64,000 nucleotides of DNA from Raphanus sativus (GCF_000801105.2 NC_079518.1:18394800-18458799); one strand, 5' to 3'. Positions 32,988 to 45,137 are shown, numbered from the stretch's first letter. Notes: generated by a model from the sequence alone, not told the origin. Made by a program: numbers and translations.

Positions 32988-34716
32988 CTGGATGAATCGC
33001 AGCATTAAATCGATTCATATCCAAGTCCACCGACAAGTACCTCCCATTCTACAAACTTCTAAGAAATAATAAGAAGTTCTTATGGGACGAGAAATGTGAG
33101 GAAGCCTTCAAACAATTGAAAGCTTACCTCTCCGAACCTCCGATCCTATCCAAACCTGTAGTAGGAGAGCCACTGTACCTGTACCTCGCCGTATCAACTG
33201 CTGCAGTTAGCGGTGTGCTGGTACGAGAGGAACAAAACGAACAAAGACCTTCTATTACACCAGCAAGAGCCTGATAGATGCCGAAACAAGGTACCCTGCA
33301 ATGGAAAAATTAGCGCTAGCGGTCGTAACTGCTGCCAGGAAATTGCGACCTTACTTCCAATCGCACTCGATCGTCGTAATGACCTCGAAACCATTACAAA
33401 TGATATTGCACAGCCCCAGCCAGTCATGGCGATTGGCTAAATGGGCCATAGAACTCAGCGAATACGACATTGAGTATAGACCTCGAGCAGCAGCGAAGGC
33501 TCAGGTCCTTGCCGATTTTGTCATTGAGCTAGCATCTGAGCAATTAGACACTGAAATGGAATCTCCAAAGTGGAGCCTGTATGTTGACGGAGCCTCATCA
33601 AAACAAGGCTCCGGCGTCGGGCTAAGGCTGACTTCCTCAGCTGGAGAAACCATCGTGCAGTCCTATAGGCTCGGATTCAGTGCCTCAAATAACGAAACTG
33701 AATATGAAGCACTAATCGCAGGGTTAAAACTCGCCCTAAGCCTCGGAATTCGAGAACTAAACGCTTATAGTGATTCACAGTTAGTAGCTAGCCAAATTCA
33801 CGGAGAATATGAAACGAGGGACGAAAGAATGGGGGCATATCTCGAAGTCGTCCAGAACCTTACTAGGCATTTCGACAAGTTCGAGCTAACAAGGATCCCA
33901 CGAGGAGAGAATTCCTCAGCAGATGCGCTGGCTACTTTAGCCTCCACATCAGACCCCCTCGTAAAACGAATCATACCCGTAGAAGGAATCGAAAAACCGA
34001 GCATCGACATAGCTACTAAAGCTGAGATAGACAGCAAGCCAAAAGAGCAAACCGAAGATACCTGCCCTGAAACAGTAACTACCCAAGTTCTCACAACATT
34101 CTGGTTCCCAAAAGCCAAAATACGCAGCTCTAAAAAGCAGACCTCCGGGAACACAATCCAAAACACCGAAAACAACGAAGGTATTCCCCGAAATTCAGAC
34201 TCCTTGGAGCCTAATCTCACGAATACCTCCGGGGGCACCATCCGGACCTCGGACCCACTCGTCTGTAGAGTCAAAACCAGAAGTCGCTCAGCTCTCAAAA
34301 ATTCATCTGTGGGCACCATCCAGACCCCGGAGAATAACGGAGAAAGTGGAGGTATTCCTCAGAATTTGGACTCCCTGGAGCCTAATCCTACGAATACCTC
34401 CGGGGGCACCACGACACCAGGTCCCGAACAGGAACCTCCCTCATCTCTTCATAACAAAGTTGTAGGGAGAGAGGATTGGAGAATACCAATCACGCAGTAC
34501 ATCCTGGAGGGAAAGACTCCACTCAATAAATGGGAGGCTAGAAAGCTCAAAGCATTAAGTGCGAGATATTTTATAATCGAATCCGCTCTCCACAAACGAA
34601 GCATTTTCGGACCTTACCTAAAATGCGTCCATGGCCTCCTTGCTATGAGACTCATGAAGGAAATGCACGACGGCTCCTGTGGAAACCACTACAGTGGAAA
34701 AGCTCTAGCTATCTGA
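32988..34716 (+). pseudogene. RNase H domains, linker and integrase N-terminus of E
   Basis: The first RNase H connection (AYLSEPPILSKPV, LYLYLAVS) is shifted by a one-base loss near 33248. The frame of 33301-34716 then stays open for 471 codons: the end of the first RNase H, a second archaeal-type RNase H (SLYVDGASSKQGSGVGLRLT..., NNETEYEALIAGL, YSDSQLV, NSSADALA), the repeated NTSGGTI linker, and the start of integrase with its HHCC His region (HDGSCGNHYSGKALAI), ended by a TGA. The dual RNase H marks the Tat lineage. Confidence 0.87.
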
Positions 34717-35704
34717 AACAAAAGACAAGGCTATTACTGGCCTACCATTATTGCAGACTGTGAGGTCTACTCTTCCTCATGTGATGAATGCCAGAGGCAT
34801 GCACCAATTATACACCAACCTGTGGAGAAGCTATCCAACATATCCGCCCCTTACCCATTTATGAGGTGGTCCATGGACATCGTAGGACCACTAGTAGCGT
34901 CAGGAAGTGGAAAGAAGAAGCTACGCTTCCTCTTGGTCCTGACAGACTACTTCACGAAATGGATAGAGGCTGAAGCTTTCCAGCAAGTAACCAGATTCGA
35001 GGTCGAACGGTTTGTATGGAAAGATATTGTGTGTAGACACGGCGTCCCATACGAAATCGTGACTGACAATGGAGGACAATTCATATCCCACAACTTCAAA
35101 ATATTTTGCGACAAATGGAATATCCGCCTGACCTTTTCAACACCTCGACGCCCTCAAGGAAACGGCCAGGCGGAGGCTGCTAATAAATCAGTATTAGCCA
35201 ACCTCAAGAAACGCCTTGGAACTCAGAAGGAACTCTGGTCAGAAAAGTTACCTGAAGTACTTTGGGCATGTCGAACCACCCCACGAAAGGCTACAGAGGA
35301 AACCCCTTTCTCCTTAGCTTACGGGATGGAAGCTGTCGTCCCAGCCGAAACTCTGTATGTCAGATCCTGTAGCTAACGACCAGCTCCTGACGGACAGCCT
35401 CGATCTAATCGAGGAAAGACGGGACCGAGCTCTGATTCGCATTCAAAACTATCAGAAAGCAATGGCACGACAGTACAACTCCAAAGTCAGGCCCCGACAG
35501 TTAGCTGTAGGTGACCTAGTACTTAGGAAAGTCTTCGAAGCAACCAAGGAACCAGATGCTGGGAAGTTAGGAACCAACTGGGAGGGTCCTTACCGGATCA
35601 TCCACGTGGTACGACCTGGCATTTACAAGCTCCAAAAGGTGCGAACCGGGGTACCTGAAATCAGATCGTGGAATGCCACGAATCTTAAGAGATACTATCA
35701 TTAG
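34717..35704 (+). pseudogene. Integrase of E, CC pair, core and C-terminus
   Basis: CDECQRHAP gives the Cys pair of the zinc module. The core has [16 protein letters not shown] and QAEAANK (Asp, Asp and Glu in DD35E spacing). A deletion of about 26 bp near 35349, relative to B and flanked by short microhomology, breaks the frame. The C-terminal part 35357-35704 has KLGTNWEGPYRI (GPY/F module) and ends RYYH. It would insert cDNA into the genome in an intact relative. Confidence 0.88.
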
Positions 35705-36698
35705 GTACCTAAGAATTCTCGAACTACGTTAGGCTTGATCCCTTGACTGGGTACGTAGGCAACTCCGTCATGAGTGCAGCCCCAATCTCATTTCAACACT
35801 CTGTTCACCACGACCAAAGGGGGCATATGTCTGATTCAAATCACATAGCCCAAGCATCAATTGTATGATTACTATGATTCCATGTATTCTATTATCAATA
35901 AAGCAATTATCTTCGATACCTCGACTTTTTAACAATTCGGGTCCCCAAGAACCTGAACCGACAATCTTCAGATCAACCCAGGTCACTAAGAACCTGGACC
36001 TAAGGTCTTAAAACCCTTAATGCTCTTGAAGGTCTTAAAATCCTTCAAACAAAATCAGATCTCCACAGATCTGAACCCAAGGTCTTAAAATCCTTAACAA
36101 AAACTAAGGTCTTAAAATCCTTAACACAAACTAAGGTCTTAAAATCCTTAACAAAAACTAAGGTCTTAAAAATCCTCAACAAAACGAAGGTTTTAACATC
36201 CTTAACAGAGTCGAAGGTCCCTAAATCCTTCGAAGAAATTTGAAATTCAATAAAACAATTTGTTTCCTCACAAAGTCAGATCGGAAAAGATCTCACAAGC
36301 CTTCGAAATAATTCAGGTTCCTAAAAACCTTGAGCTAATCTCGATATCCTAAGAATTCCTCTTAAGGAACTAAAGACAATCCAAGTCTTCTAGACTTATC
36401 ATAAAACCCGAGATCTAATTTTGAGGATTCAGTAAACCTCTTCCTATTGAAACTCTTAACAAAGTTCGAACTCATCCAAAAAAATGACTAAGTCAAATCG
36501 AAAGACTTGGAACGAAAATAAAAACCAAATTCAGATAAAAAGGGTTTAAAAGCCTTTCCAGGCTACCAAGGGTTCCGAAGACCCTAAAACAAGTTAAGGT
36601 TTAAAAGCCTCCTCAGGCTGCAAATCTGGTACATAAACGAAATTAAAAGCCCCTTGGGCTAAAGTCATGAAAACAACATTTTTAAAGAGCCTCGGCTC
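35705..36698 (+). other. 3' non-coding region of E with ggtcttaaaatcctt repeats
   Basis: No gene. The block gggtacgtaggca is at 35749-35761 with an upstream 'gaactacgt' (35721), forming the arms of a possible stem-loop. 'aaggtcttaaaatcctt' recurs between about 36000 and 36240. 'gggtttaaaagcct' near 36541 matches B. Confidence 0.8.
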
Positions 36699-38010
36699 TT
36701 AGACATCATCATCACGGGAGCTCCTCCCGACACTCTTATCTCCTTCAGCTGGTTCACCTTCTTTGGCTGGACCTCCCTCATCTGCCTCCTTATCATCGCC
36801 CATTTCGGACGCCTCGATTGGAGCTAAATCAGGGTCCACCAAACCTAAGTTAGAACCGTACTCTCCAGAAAAGGGGAGATTGAACATATTAATCTCGAAA
36901 GTACCTAAGCTCTCAGAGAGTTGAGGAAGAGGAAGCTTGCTGATCGAGAAGTCCGAGACTTGCGCCTTCTCGTACGCAGTAGCCGCCTCCGGCATCAAGG
37001 TCATTAGACGATTATACTCGTCCTCAGCATTCGGGATTTCATTTTCCAGCATATCCTTTAAAAGGTCGGTGTTGGCCTGAAGCTCTTGAGCATAAATCTG
37101 GAGCTCGACCTCATCCTTCTTCTTGGCAAACTTCTCCTTCACGGAGGCCAAGATCTTGTTGTAGGCATCAGCTACCTCTTTCTTCCCTCTCCTAACTGAC
37201 AACTTGACCTCAGCTTCCCTGTTCTTCTGGCTGTCTTGGGACGAAGCAATCAGTTCTTTGACCTGGTACTCGGCTATCTTCCAAGCAGTATCCAACTCCC
37301 CAATCTTCCTGTTTTTCACCTGGATGTCAATCGCTTGGCTCTCGATCGTCCCCTGCTGAACATCAGCCTTGGAGCCAAGTCTCTTGACCTCAGCTTGAAG
37401 TTCCGAGATCAGAGCCCGAGCCTGGTTGAGCTCAGTCTTGGTTGCCTTGACTAGATCGGTAACCTGAGCTAATTCTTCAGCGCTGGGGGCATTGTGCACA
37501 GTGTCCTCAAACTTGAACTGAGCCCTGTTAATAGCGCCAGCCAGCTACAAAAACAAAAACAATGATTTAGTGAACATCTTCCACAAAGAATTAAGCTAAA
37601 AAGTTGAAATAAAATTCATACCTGACCCATGTAAGGGGCAATCTCAACATACTCATCCTTACTCGTGAGGTTGGAGATCGAGGGGAGGGCCCGGTTCTCT
37701 TCATATGCCTCATCAGCGTAGCCAAACCCCACGAGTCATCCAAAACTGACCCAGGCTTCGAGTGAGCAAAGTTCCAGCCAACGGTACCCCCTCTAGAAGA
37801 GGAGGAAGAAGACCTCGAAGGTCTGTCAACTTGGTCGGTCCGGGACCTCTTGCTCCTCGGAGGCTCAAATTCTGGAGGATCCCTCGCCATCTGAGGATCA
37901 GTTTCCATCACCGGAACCTCGGAGGGAAGACCAACTTCCTGAACTCTGGGCTCCGAAGGACCAACATCTTTAGCAGGAGCAGAGCCTCCATCATCGAGGA
38001 CTTCCTTCAC
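36699..38010 (-). pseudogene. Antisense gene of E, coiled-coil protein, one intron visible
   Basis: Exon 2 (37544-36699) encodes a 266-codon open part: ALISELQAEVKRLGSK and following heptad-rich sequence, AYEKAQVSDFSISKLP, then an acidic tail. An intron at 37621-37545 has GTATGA at the donor and a T-rich TTTTTGTAG acceptor, 77 nt. It joins ...APYMGQ to LAGAINRAQFKFED in phase 0. Exon 1 (from about 38010) has a basic-serine region (RSKRSRTD, RSSSSSSRGG) and DDSWGLATLMRHMK, with a frameshift before the donor. Antisense ORFs at this place are known for Tat-type elements. The product's role is unknown. Confidence 0.75.
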
Positions 38011-38483
38011 GGGCTGAGGAAGGATCCTCCTTGGTTCTTGTCGCTTCCTCGAGAGGAGCTGGCAGCCTTCGTCGATCTACCCCTGGAACGGAACGAGGGC
38101 TGAATAGGCATCTTCTGTGACTGAGTCTTTTCAGAGGTACTGGCTCCAGACGAGACTTCAAATAACCTCTCAGAGAGAGGTTAAGAACGAAGAACTAGTT
38201 CGATCAAGAAGCGGATAAAAAAAATAATAATAACAAAACGCAGTAAAATAAAGGGAAAAGGAGAGTTACCTTGGAAACCGTCGAGAGGCGTGGAGGAAGT
38301 GGAGAGACAAGTAGTTAATTCTCTCAGCTTTATATCCCATCACGTCTCGAAAGTCGGAAACCACATTTCAAACTCTCTTTAATCTGAGCCATCGATTTAA
38401 TTAAAGAAAAATTACAGCCGTCCGATCGAGCAAGAATATATATGGTTGAGATAGCTAATAATCATTATCTCAACCAGAAGATC
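38011..38483. other. Region upstream of the antisense gene of E
   Basis: Minus-strand coding-like sequence continues to about 38110. Beyond it is A/T-rich DNA with no gene. Because it lies 5' of the antisense gene it could hold its promoter. The N-terminal domain present in D is not found here, so this part may be deleted. Confidence 0.4.
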
Positions 38484-38583
38484 NNNNNNNNNNNNNNNNN
38501 NNNNNNNNNNNNNNNNNNNNNNNNNNNNNNNNNNNNNNNNNNNNNNNNNNNNNNNNNNNNNNNNNNNNNNNNNNNNNNNNNNN
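38484..38583. other. Assembly gap of 100 N
   Basis: 100 N between the antisense gene's upstream region and the polypurine tract of E. Comparison with B suggests that little needs to be missing, but this cannot be fixed. Confidence 0.95.
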
Positions 38584-38629
38584 TAGGTTGGACGGCTAGG
38601 TCTAGCTCCAGAGAATAACGAAGTCTAAT

Positions 38630-38648
38630 CTTGAAAGCTGGGGGCAAC
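38630..38648 (+). promoter_or_regulatory. Polypurine tract of E
   Basis: 'gaaagctgggggcaac' ends at the LTR start 38649, the same as in B. Confidence 0.78.
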
Positions 38649-39068
38649 TGTTGGGCCCAAATATGTCCCGTTAGCTGACGATGAAACCAAAAAAAGTATT
38701 GGGCCGAGATAAAGCCCAACGCGTATCGGCGACCTTAGCTAAGGTTTAATACAAAGCCGGAGGCTGGAAGCTAAGGGCAATCTTCGAAGAGGTCACAGTG
38801 AAGAGGAAGCTCACATCATAACAAAAGGAGCGCAGAACCCGGTCAAAGGGAAGCTGTTGCGTGTTGGGGTCAAAAATGGTTATCTCGAAATCAACGGCTA
38901 AGTCTATTTGTCATACGAAAGTATAAGGAAGAAAGGGGAAGTGATCTAAGTTTGGATAGGCCGAACGACAAGGAATCCGCCTTAAAACTTCAAAGAGCCC
39001 GTTCTCTCAAACCGTGAGGACCCAGAAAACGATCAACATATCAAATCGAAGCCCTCGTCGAGACGCAC

Positions 39069-39492
39069 GTGCTGGTCGTAGCCGCCGGGCGGCTAGCCCC
39101 CGTGCTGGCCGTGGCCGCCGGCGGCTAGCGCCCGTGCTGGCCGTGGCCGCCGGGCGGCTAGCCCCGTGCTGGCCGTGGCCGCCGGCGGCTAGCGCCCGTG
39201 CTGGTCGTGGCCGCCGGGCGGCTAGCCCCGTGCTGGCCGTGGCCGCCGGCGGCTAGCGCCCGTGCTGGCCGTGGCCGCCGGGCGGCTAGCCCCGTGCTGG
39301 CCGTGGCCGCCGGCGGCTAGCGCCCGTGCTGGCCGTGGCCGCCGGGCGGCTAGCCCCGTGCTGGCCGTGGCCGCCGGCGGCTAGCGCCCGTGCTGGCCGT
39401 GGCCGCCGGGCGGCTAGCCCCGTGCTGGCCGTGGCCGCCGGCGGCTAGCGCCCGTGCTGGCCATGACCGCCGGGCGACTAGCCCCGTGCTGG
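39069..39492. repeat. 32-bp GC-rich minisatellite in U3 of F
   Basis: About 13 units of roughly 32 bp that alternate between two forms: gtgctggccgtggccgccgg followed by gcggctagcccc, or by cggctagcgccc. Each holds the palindromes GCCGCCGGCGGC (second form) and GCTAGC. The same array is at about 45717-46130 in the 3' LTR and a shorter, diverged one at 41640-41890. Pro/Ala/Arg-rich ORFs here are artefacts. Confidence 0.93.
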
Positions 39493-40027
39493 CTCGGGTC
39501 TTCGGATAACGATCTTCGGTACACGAATCCCAGTCCCCGGCAGTCTGAAGTTTGTACTTTGAGTTTTTCTCAAGTCCTCGCAGGACGAATCATCGAGATT
39601 CCGTGTACGAAACTCCAGTCCTTACTCCAATCAAAGACCGTCGGAAACACTTCGGAAACTCGTAAGGTATCAACCGGAAGGAAGATCTTAAATTCTTCGT
39701 ACGAAACAGCGATGGTTATCTTAAGACACCACTCGTCTCAACTCTACGAATGAATGAAGAACTTCCGGAGAGATCGTAGAAAACCACGGAAGTCCTGGAA
39801 ACGGCCCGAAAGGGACTAAACACGATCGGACAGTCCGTTTACGATTATCTGAGATAGATACGACGATTTACGTTTATCTTTGCATAGCGAGATAAATGCT
39901 AAATTTCTGGAAGGATAAATGTCAAGTTTCCCGAAGATAAATGTCAAGTTTCCCGATGAAAGCCGACGAAAATGGAAAGAAGCCCGCCTTGCGGCCCAGG
40001 AGGAGAATAGACCGTCATAAGAAGGAG

Positions 40028-40035
40028 TATATAAA
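40028..40035 (+). promoter_or_regulatory. TATA box of the F LTR
   Basis: TATATAAA in 'ggagtatataaaggagc', with G/A-rich sequence following. The same is at 46674-46681 in the 3' LTR. It is the best candidate for the genomic RNA promoter, about 540 bp downstream of the minisatellite. Confidence 0.6.
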
Positions 40036-40250
40036 GGAGCTTTGGGAGAGGAAGAAAGGCAGAGCGAAAATCATTAAGAGAGAGAGAAATCCGAGATTGG
40101 AGACCTAGAAAGCTCCTGTTAGGTTAAGAACTTAGAATTTAGGCGGTAGACTAGCAAGGTAGGACCTAGAACGTCCGGCCGCCTCTCGTTCTATTTTCAT
40201 CTTGTCCGCAGGCTCCTGTCTCTCTCGGAAGGATCTAACAATCCTTTTAC

Positions 40251-40668
40251 TTAGAGTTCCGCTCATAGAAACCCTAGGCGTTATTCTCGACACGCCCGTT
40301 TCTATGACAAACGCTCGTACTAGACGAACTCCGCCAGGCAGTTCGATCTCTTGTTCAAATCTTTCCAACTGAACTACGTCCGACTTGATCCTCGAAAGGG
40401 GTACGTAGGCAGCCTTTCTCAAGGTCCAGTCCCAACTCTTAACAAAACCCTTGTTGTACTTAGAGTTCCGCACATAGAAACCCTAGGCATTATTCTCGAC
40501 ATGCCCGTTTCTATGACTAACGCTCGTACTAGACGAACTCCGCCAGGCAGTTCGATCTCTTGTTCAAACAACTCCAACTGAACTACGTCCGACTTGATCC
40601 TCGAAAGGGGTACGTAGGCAGCCTTCCTTAAGGTCCAGTCTCAAATCTTAATAAAACATTTCCGCATT
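40251..40668. repeat. 209-bp tandem duplication inside the F LTR
   Basis: 'ttagagttcc' at 40251 and 40460. Each copy runs through 'gaactacgtccgacttgatc' and gggtacgtaggca to 'cttaa.aaaac'. The two copies differ at several sites but the 3' LTR has the same pair, so the duplication predates the insertion. Confidence 0.92.
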
Positions 40669-40789
40669 TATTTGATCACTTGTTGTTGGTTGTCGCAGAG
40701 AATCCGGACCTTCAGGGAAAGTTAGGTTTACTTAGCTTTCCTCCGATTTACTTACTTAAAATCGACAGTGCGAATTTCGGTTCCCACAG

Positions 40790-40808
40790 TTTGGCGCTAG
40801 AAGGAGGG
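40790..40808 (+). promoter_or_regulatory. Primer-binding-like site of F
   Basis: 'tttggcgctagaaggaggg' just inside the 5' LTR; TGGCGC fits the complement of a tRNA ending GCGCCA. Shared with D at one mismatch. Confidence 0.7.
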
Positions 40809-40881
40809 TGGGTCGGATTCTCTTACTCAAAAACCTACGATTGGTAACAACAGCACGGCCACATCACCTGTCCACAACATC

Positions 40882-41644
40882 GTGTCATTCGGGGATAGAG
40901 CAACGGCTGGTCAAGCCAAACCTCACAACGAACTCCTCGTTATCAGACTAACGATCCAGGACATCGACGTAGCGAGAATATTGGTCGACACCGGATGCTC
41001 GACAAATATTATATATAAAAACACCCTCGAGAGGATGGGAATCGACCTAAACGCTATCACGGACGATCCCAATCCGATAATCGGACTCTCAGGAAACATC
41101 ACTATGACCCTCGGCTCGGTCGATCTCTCGGTCAGCAGCATATAACGCGATCGTCGGGACTCCGTGGTTAAATTCCATGCGAGAGATCCCCTCGACTTTC
41201 CATCTGTGCCTCAAATTTCCAACCCTCTACGGAGTGGAAACAATACAAGGAGATCGTAAAGCGCCGCAAGTCTGCTTGGCCACTGGGTTAAAACGGAAAA
41301 ACTCCGAGCCCGAAATTAAACCAAAAAAGCAAGCAACCCACGAACCAGCATCGCAGGACCCTCCAGAAATCTTCTGGCAAACGCAAAGAGCTGAGGTCCT
41401 AGAAGGGAAACGTGAGCCCACTTGCGAACCGGTAATTTCGGTCTGCCTCGACGAGACTAACCCAGAGCGGTGCGTGGAGATTGGAGCCAATCTCCGCGAT
41501 CCGTCGAAAGCAGAACTCATCGCGTGTCTCAAGAAGAACCTTAACACGTTCGCTTGGACTGCGGAAGATATGCCGGGAATCGACATCAACATAACGAACA
41601 CGAACACTCAGGAACCGAGCAGCCGACCCCGGCCTCGGCCGTAG
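40882..41644 (+). pseudogene. Protease and first residues of RT in F
   Basis: 40882-41145 encodes a retropepsin fragment with RILVDTGCSTNIIY (active site DTG near residues 36-38). A frameshift near 41145 leads to 41177-41644, with LCLKFPT (protease end) and later LKKNLNTFAWTAEDMPGID, the entry of RT. At about 41610 homology stops and LTR-type sequence begins. Gag is absent: protease starts about 90 bp after the primer site. Unlike B, D and E there is no TAGCAATTACAG here. Confidence 0.8.
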
Positions 41645-43060
41645 CCGCCGGGCGGCTAGTGCCCGTGCTGGCCGTGGCCGCCGGGAGGCTAGCCCCGTGC
41701 TGGCTGTGGCCGCCGGCGGCTAGCGCCCGTGCTGGCCATGGCCGCCGGGCGGCTAGCCCCGTGCCGGCCGTGGCCGCTGGCGGCTAGCACCCGTGCTGGC
41801 CGTGGCCGCCGGGCGGCTAGCCCCGTGCTGGCCGTAGCCGCCGGCGACTAGCGTCTGTGCTGGCCGTGGCCGCCGGGCGGCTAGCCCCGTGCTGGCTCGG
41901 GTCTTCGGACAACAATCTCTGGTACACAAGTCCCAGGCCCCGGCCGTCAGAAATCTGTACTTCGAGTCTTTCCCAAAGTCCTCGCAGGACAAATCATTGA
42001 GATTCCGCGTACGAAACTCCGGTTCTTACTCCAAGCTAAGACCGTCGGGAACACTTCGGAAACTCGTAAGATATCAACGGGAAGGAAGATCTTAAATTCT
42101 TCGTACGAAACAGCGATGGTTATCTTAAGACACCACTCATCTCAACTCTATGAACGAATGAAGAACTTCCAAAGAAATCGTAGAAAACAACGGAAGTCCT
42201 AGAGACGGCCCGAAAGGGACCAAACGTGATCGGACAGTCCGTTTACGATTATCTAAGATAGACACGACGATTTACATTTATCTTTACGTAACAAGATAAA
42301 TGCTAAGTTTCCCGAAGATTAATGTCAAGTTTCCCGATAAGTATGGAGGCCAACGAAAATCAGCGTTTCTAATGCTAAAATTCGATAACATTTTACGGAA
42401 CACCTTTCGTAAAATAAATTCTCGAAAAATATTTCACGAGACAGCTTTTGCATGATTAAACTCGACAACATTTTACAAAACAGTTTCCGTAAAATTAACT
42501 CGACAACATTTTGTGAAAAAACTCTCAGCTCAACAATATTTTACGAAACATCATTCGTAAAGTATAACAAGATCGTAAGCTTCTTGACCTGACCAGTTCG
42601 CTCATAGCTTGACGAAACAAGAAGCCCCACTCAAGTGACATCTTGCCATTCGTTTTCACTTGTCTACCCACCTTAGCCTTCTTCGAGTTTCGCCTACTTC
42701 TCCTCCCTTTGCTTCAACGATTCTGCAACGATTCTGCACTGCTCCTTCATGTTTCATCAAAAATCGATTCTCGATTCAGTATCGGACTTTTCGAAGACCT
42801 TTGACGATGAAACGGTAGAAGACAAAGAGGAACGGACATGAGGCAATCTCGAGTAATCAATGAGACTACGGTACGCCCGACTTAGAAAATTTTATCAAGG
42901 TTTAATTTTTTCGTAGGAAAGGAATGGGAACGTCTTGTAAACTGCCGTAAAATTTAGGGAACTTAGAACCTAGGTGGATAGTCTAGCAAGATAAGTCTTA
43001 GGCATTTTCTCCAGTTTCGTTCTATTGTTTCTTGACTGTCTAGGCAGAACGCGCAAACCG
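41641..43060 (+). mobile_element. Diverged LTR-like fragments inside F
   Basis: 41640-41890 is a short version of the 32-bp array, and 41890-42360 matches the F LTR from 'gtgctggctcgggtcttcgg' to 'gtcaagtttcccgat' with frequent substitutions. Around 42957-43060 a further stretch resembles LTR positions 40127-40200 ('gaacttagaa..tagg.gg.agtctagcaag'). Between them, 42390-42560 repeats 'aacattttacgaaac' type phrases. It looks like the LTR of an older relative captured in the interior. Confidence 0.65.
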
Positions 43061-45137
43061 ATCTAATCTCTCGAAAAACCGAGAAACGATCACCGCGCAT
43101 CCTTGGCATACTCTTTCCGCTTCCGTGAGACTAATGGCACGACGGTGAGCTACAAAATTAACGAAATAACCTTCGGTAAAACTTCATGAGTAACCCGAAG
43201 CAACTTTCGAAATCAAAGCGGAAACATTTCCCGTGTAAACCACGGAAACAGTGCTACTTTGACTATCTGCGATTTTCTATTTCCATGAAACCAGTCATCG
43301 ATTACTGAAACCTAAAGTGGAAAATCATTTCAAAAAGCCATCACCCGTAACTTGGAAAACTCCGCTAAGATTTGCATGTCTATCTCAACGAACGCTATTC
43401 GGCCCTCGCCAACTACGCCTTTCCAAAAAGCCCGAACCTGAATTCGGCATCACCATGACCTTAATACGAAAGGATCGCGGTCTGATCGTTTACCAACTCC
43501 TTGGTTAAACGGCTGAACACAGCCTTCACGCCAAGACAAAACAGCTGAACGATCGCCGCTCCAATCACTTAAGGGCCAAACGATAATCATCGATTTGTCA
43601 TAAAATGCCAAGTGACCATTACGCAAGCAACTCTGTCGCATAGCCCAAAAGCGGAAATCATGCGATAAATTTCTTGTAGTAAAATCAGTCCTAACAGCCA
43701 TTCGGTTAACGGAAAAATTTGAACTTAACATCGACTGATTAATTTCAATACGCCCCGTAAACAAAGCATGAAAAGAAACACTCGTAACAAAGCTCCAAGA
43801 GTTATACGAGTCCCGGAAGGCCAACACTTCGCGAAGCAAAGCGAAGGTAGACACTTCTCCCTGGGTCAAATATACGCGACCCCTGGTCCTAATTCCTCGA
43901 TCAAAATTTTATAACTTGCGCGTCCAAACTGAAACAACAGTTTCTGACTACGGACATTCGCAAAACATCTCCAAGCCCGCGAACATTTGAAATGCGGCAC
44001 AAGGGAAAATTAACTCGTACACGTTTGAAATGTGTATGCTTGTATAAACCCACGTTTTTTGAAAAAACCGGATTTTCGAAACTCTTTGCAAACAGAAACC
44101 GAATTTTCGAAACTCTTCACAAACAAACTCGCCAATTGCTAAACGGCTGCGACAATGGATCCAGTATCCATAAAAAGATTATCACATCCAGACACATGTC
44201 TCTCATCGCTTACACCTAAAATCGCTTGCTAAAAAGTAGCATACGAACCAAGCGACAAAATCACAATCCGAAGTGACTACTCGGATTCTATCCTTAACAC
44301 TTGACGAAAGTATAAATCACATCATAAGCGAAAGCCCATAATCCTCTTATGGCATGAGAAAAATAAAATCGCAGCACTGCGAGACGTCGCTTCGTGCTCG
44401 GATAAACATTTTTCGATAACAAATTCATACGCCTTCAAAACGGCATCATTTCGTTGTTGCTGATCACAACAAACGAACTCTAACGTCCTAAACAGACAAG
44501 CCACCTAAAGGGTAGGCTCTTTACATCCGACAAGGATCCCATAGCGCGCTATACAAAAAATCCAAATTTGGTTCAGCACTTCGTAAAGGAAGTAGCTCGA
44601 TTCGTGCCCAGACAAATCATATAAGCCGATACCACTTCGCGGATTTTAAAACGGTACGAATCAGGTTAAAATCACAAACAGGCAAAACGAAAGCCGATTT
44701 GTCATCGCACAGCCTCAGTCTGAGAGTAAACCTAGGTCTTGCCCTAAACCCAGCCTTGCTGGTATCTTAACATCTCATAGACAAAGCGTCAACGACGCGA
44801 GATCCCAAAACTTGTCTCTTCACTCAAGTCTGAACGTTTTCACGAATTTTCGCGTAAATCGTAAACCGCAGGAAAATCTCGCTTTGTACAAACTACGGAT
44901 ACGGTGATCGTCAGGGAGGCAGGAATGAGACGACAACTCACACCCTGCCCCTCTAACTTCGACAAACAGAAGTTCTAAACGCAAAATATTTTATAAATGC
45001 ATACCGCGAGTTCAATACAACGCCCTAAAAAGGGCAGGGACTCAAAGCCAGCAACGGCCAGTCCCGAAATCATACATAATGGCCAACCAACGGCCGAAAT
45101 GTAATCAAAATAAAAATCTCTAAAGGGATTGATAAAC
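43061..45137. other. Unidentified interior of F
   Basis: About 2.1 kb without a convincing ORF or known motif. Short ORFs on both strands (for example 43450-43869 minus) look random. Sequence character (many 'cgaa', 'gtaaa') is like the flanking F material, so it is likely retroelement-derived spacer. Confidence 0.5.

Larger units (their letters stand above)
38862..40788 (+). mobile_element. 5' LTR of F
   Basis: 1927 bp, TGTTGGGGTCAAAAATGG to TTTCGGTTCCCACA. It contains a GC-rich minisatellite (39069-39492), a TATA box (40028-40035) and a 209-bp tandem duplication (40251-40668). By eye only about five to ten differences separate it from the 3' copy. Confidence 0.95.

Noticed and set aside
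39014..39256. Ala/Arg/Pro-rich ORFs in the GC-rich array (also 41554-41787 and 45973-46155)
   Set aside because: The 32-bp repeat happens to be open in more than one frame; it lies in LTR U3 sequence and has no start context or conserved protein.
40132..40473. 113-aa minus-strand ORF in the F LTR, repeated at 46778-47119
   Set aside because: Its duplication is simply that of the two LTRs. It runs over the internal 209-bp repeat, and no similarity or codon pattern supports coding.
42800..45100. A host gene in the F interior
   Set aside because: No ORF above about 140 codons, no exon-like series with splice sites that I could defend, and flanks on both sides are retroelement sequence.
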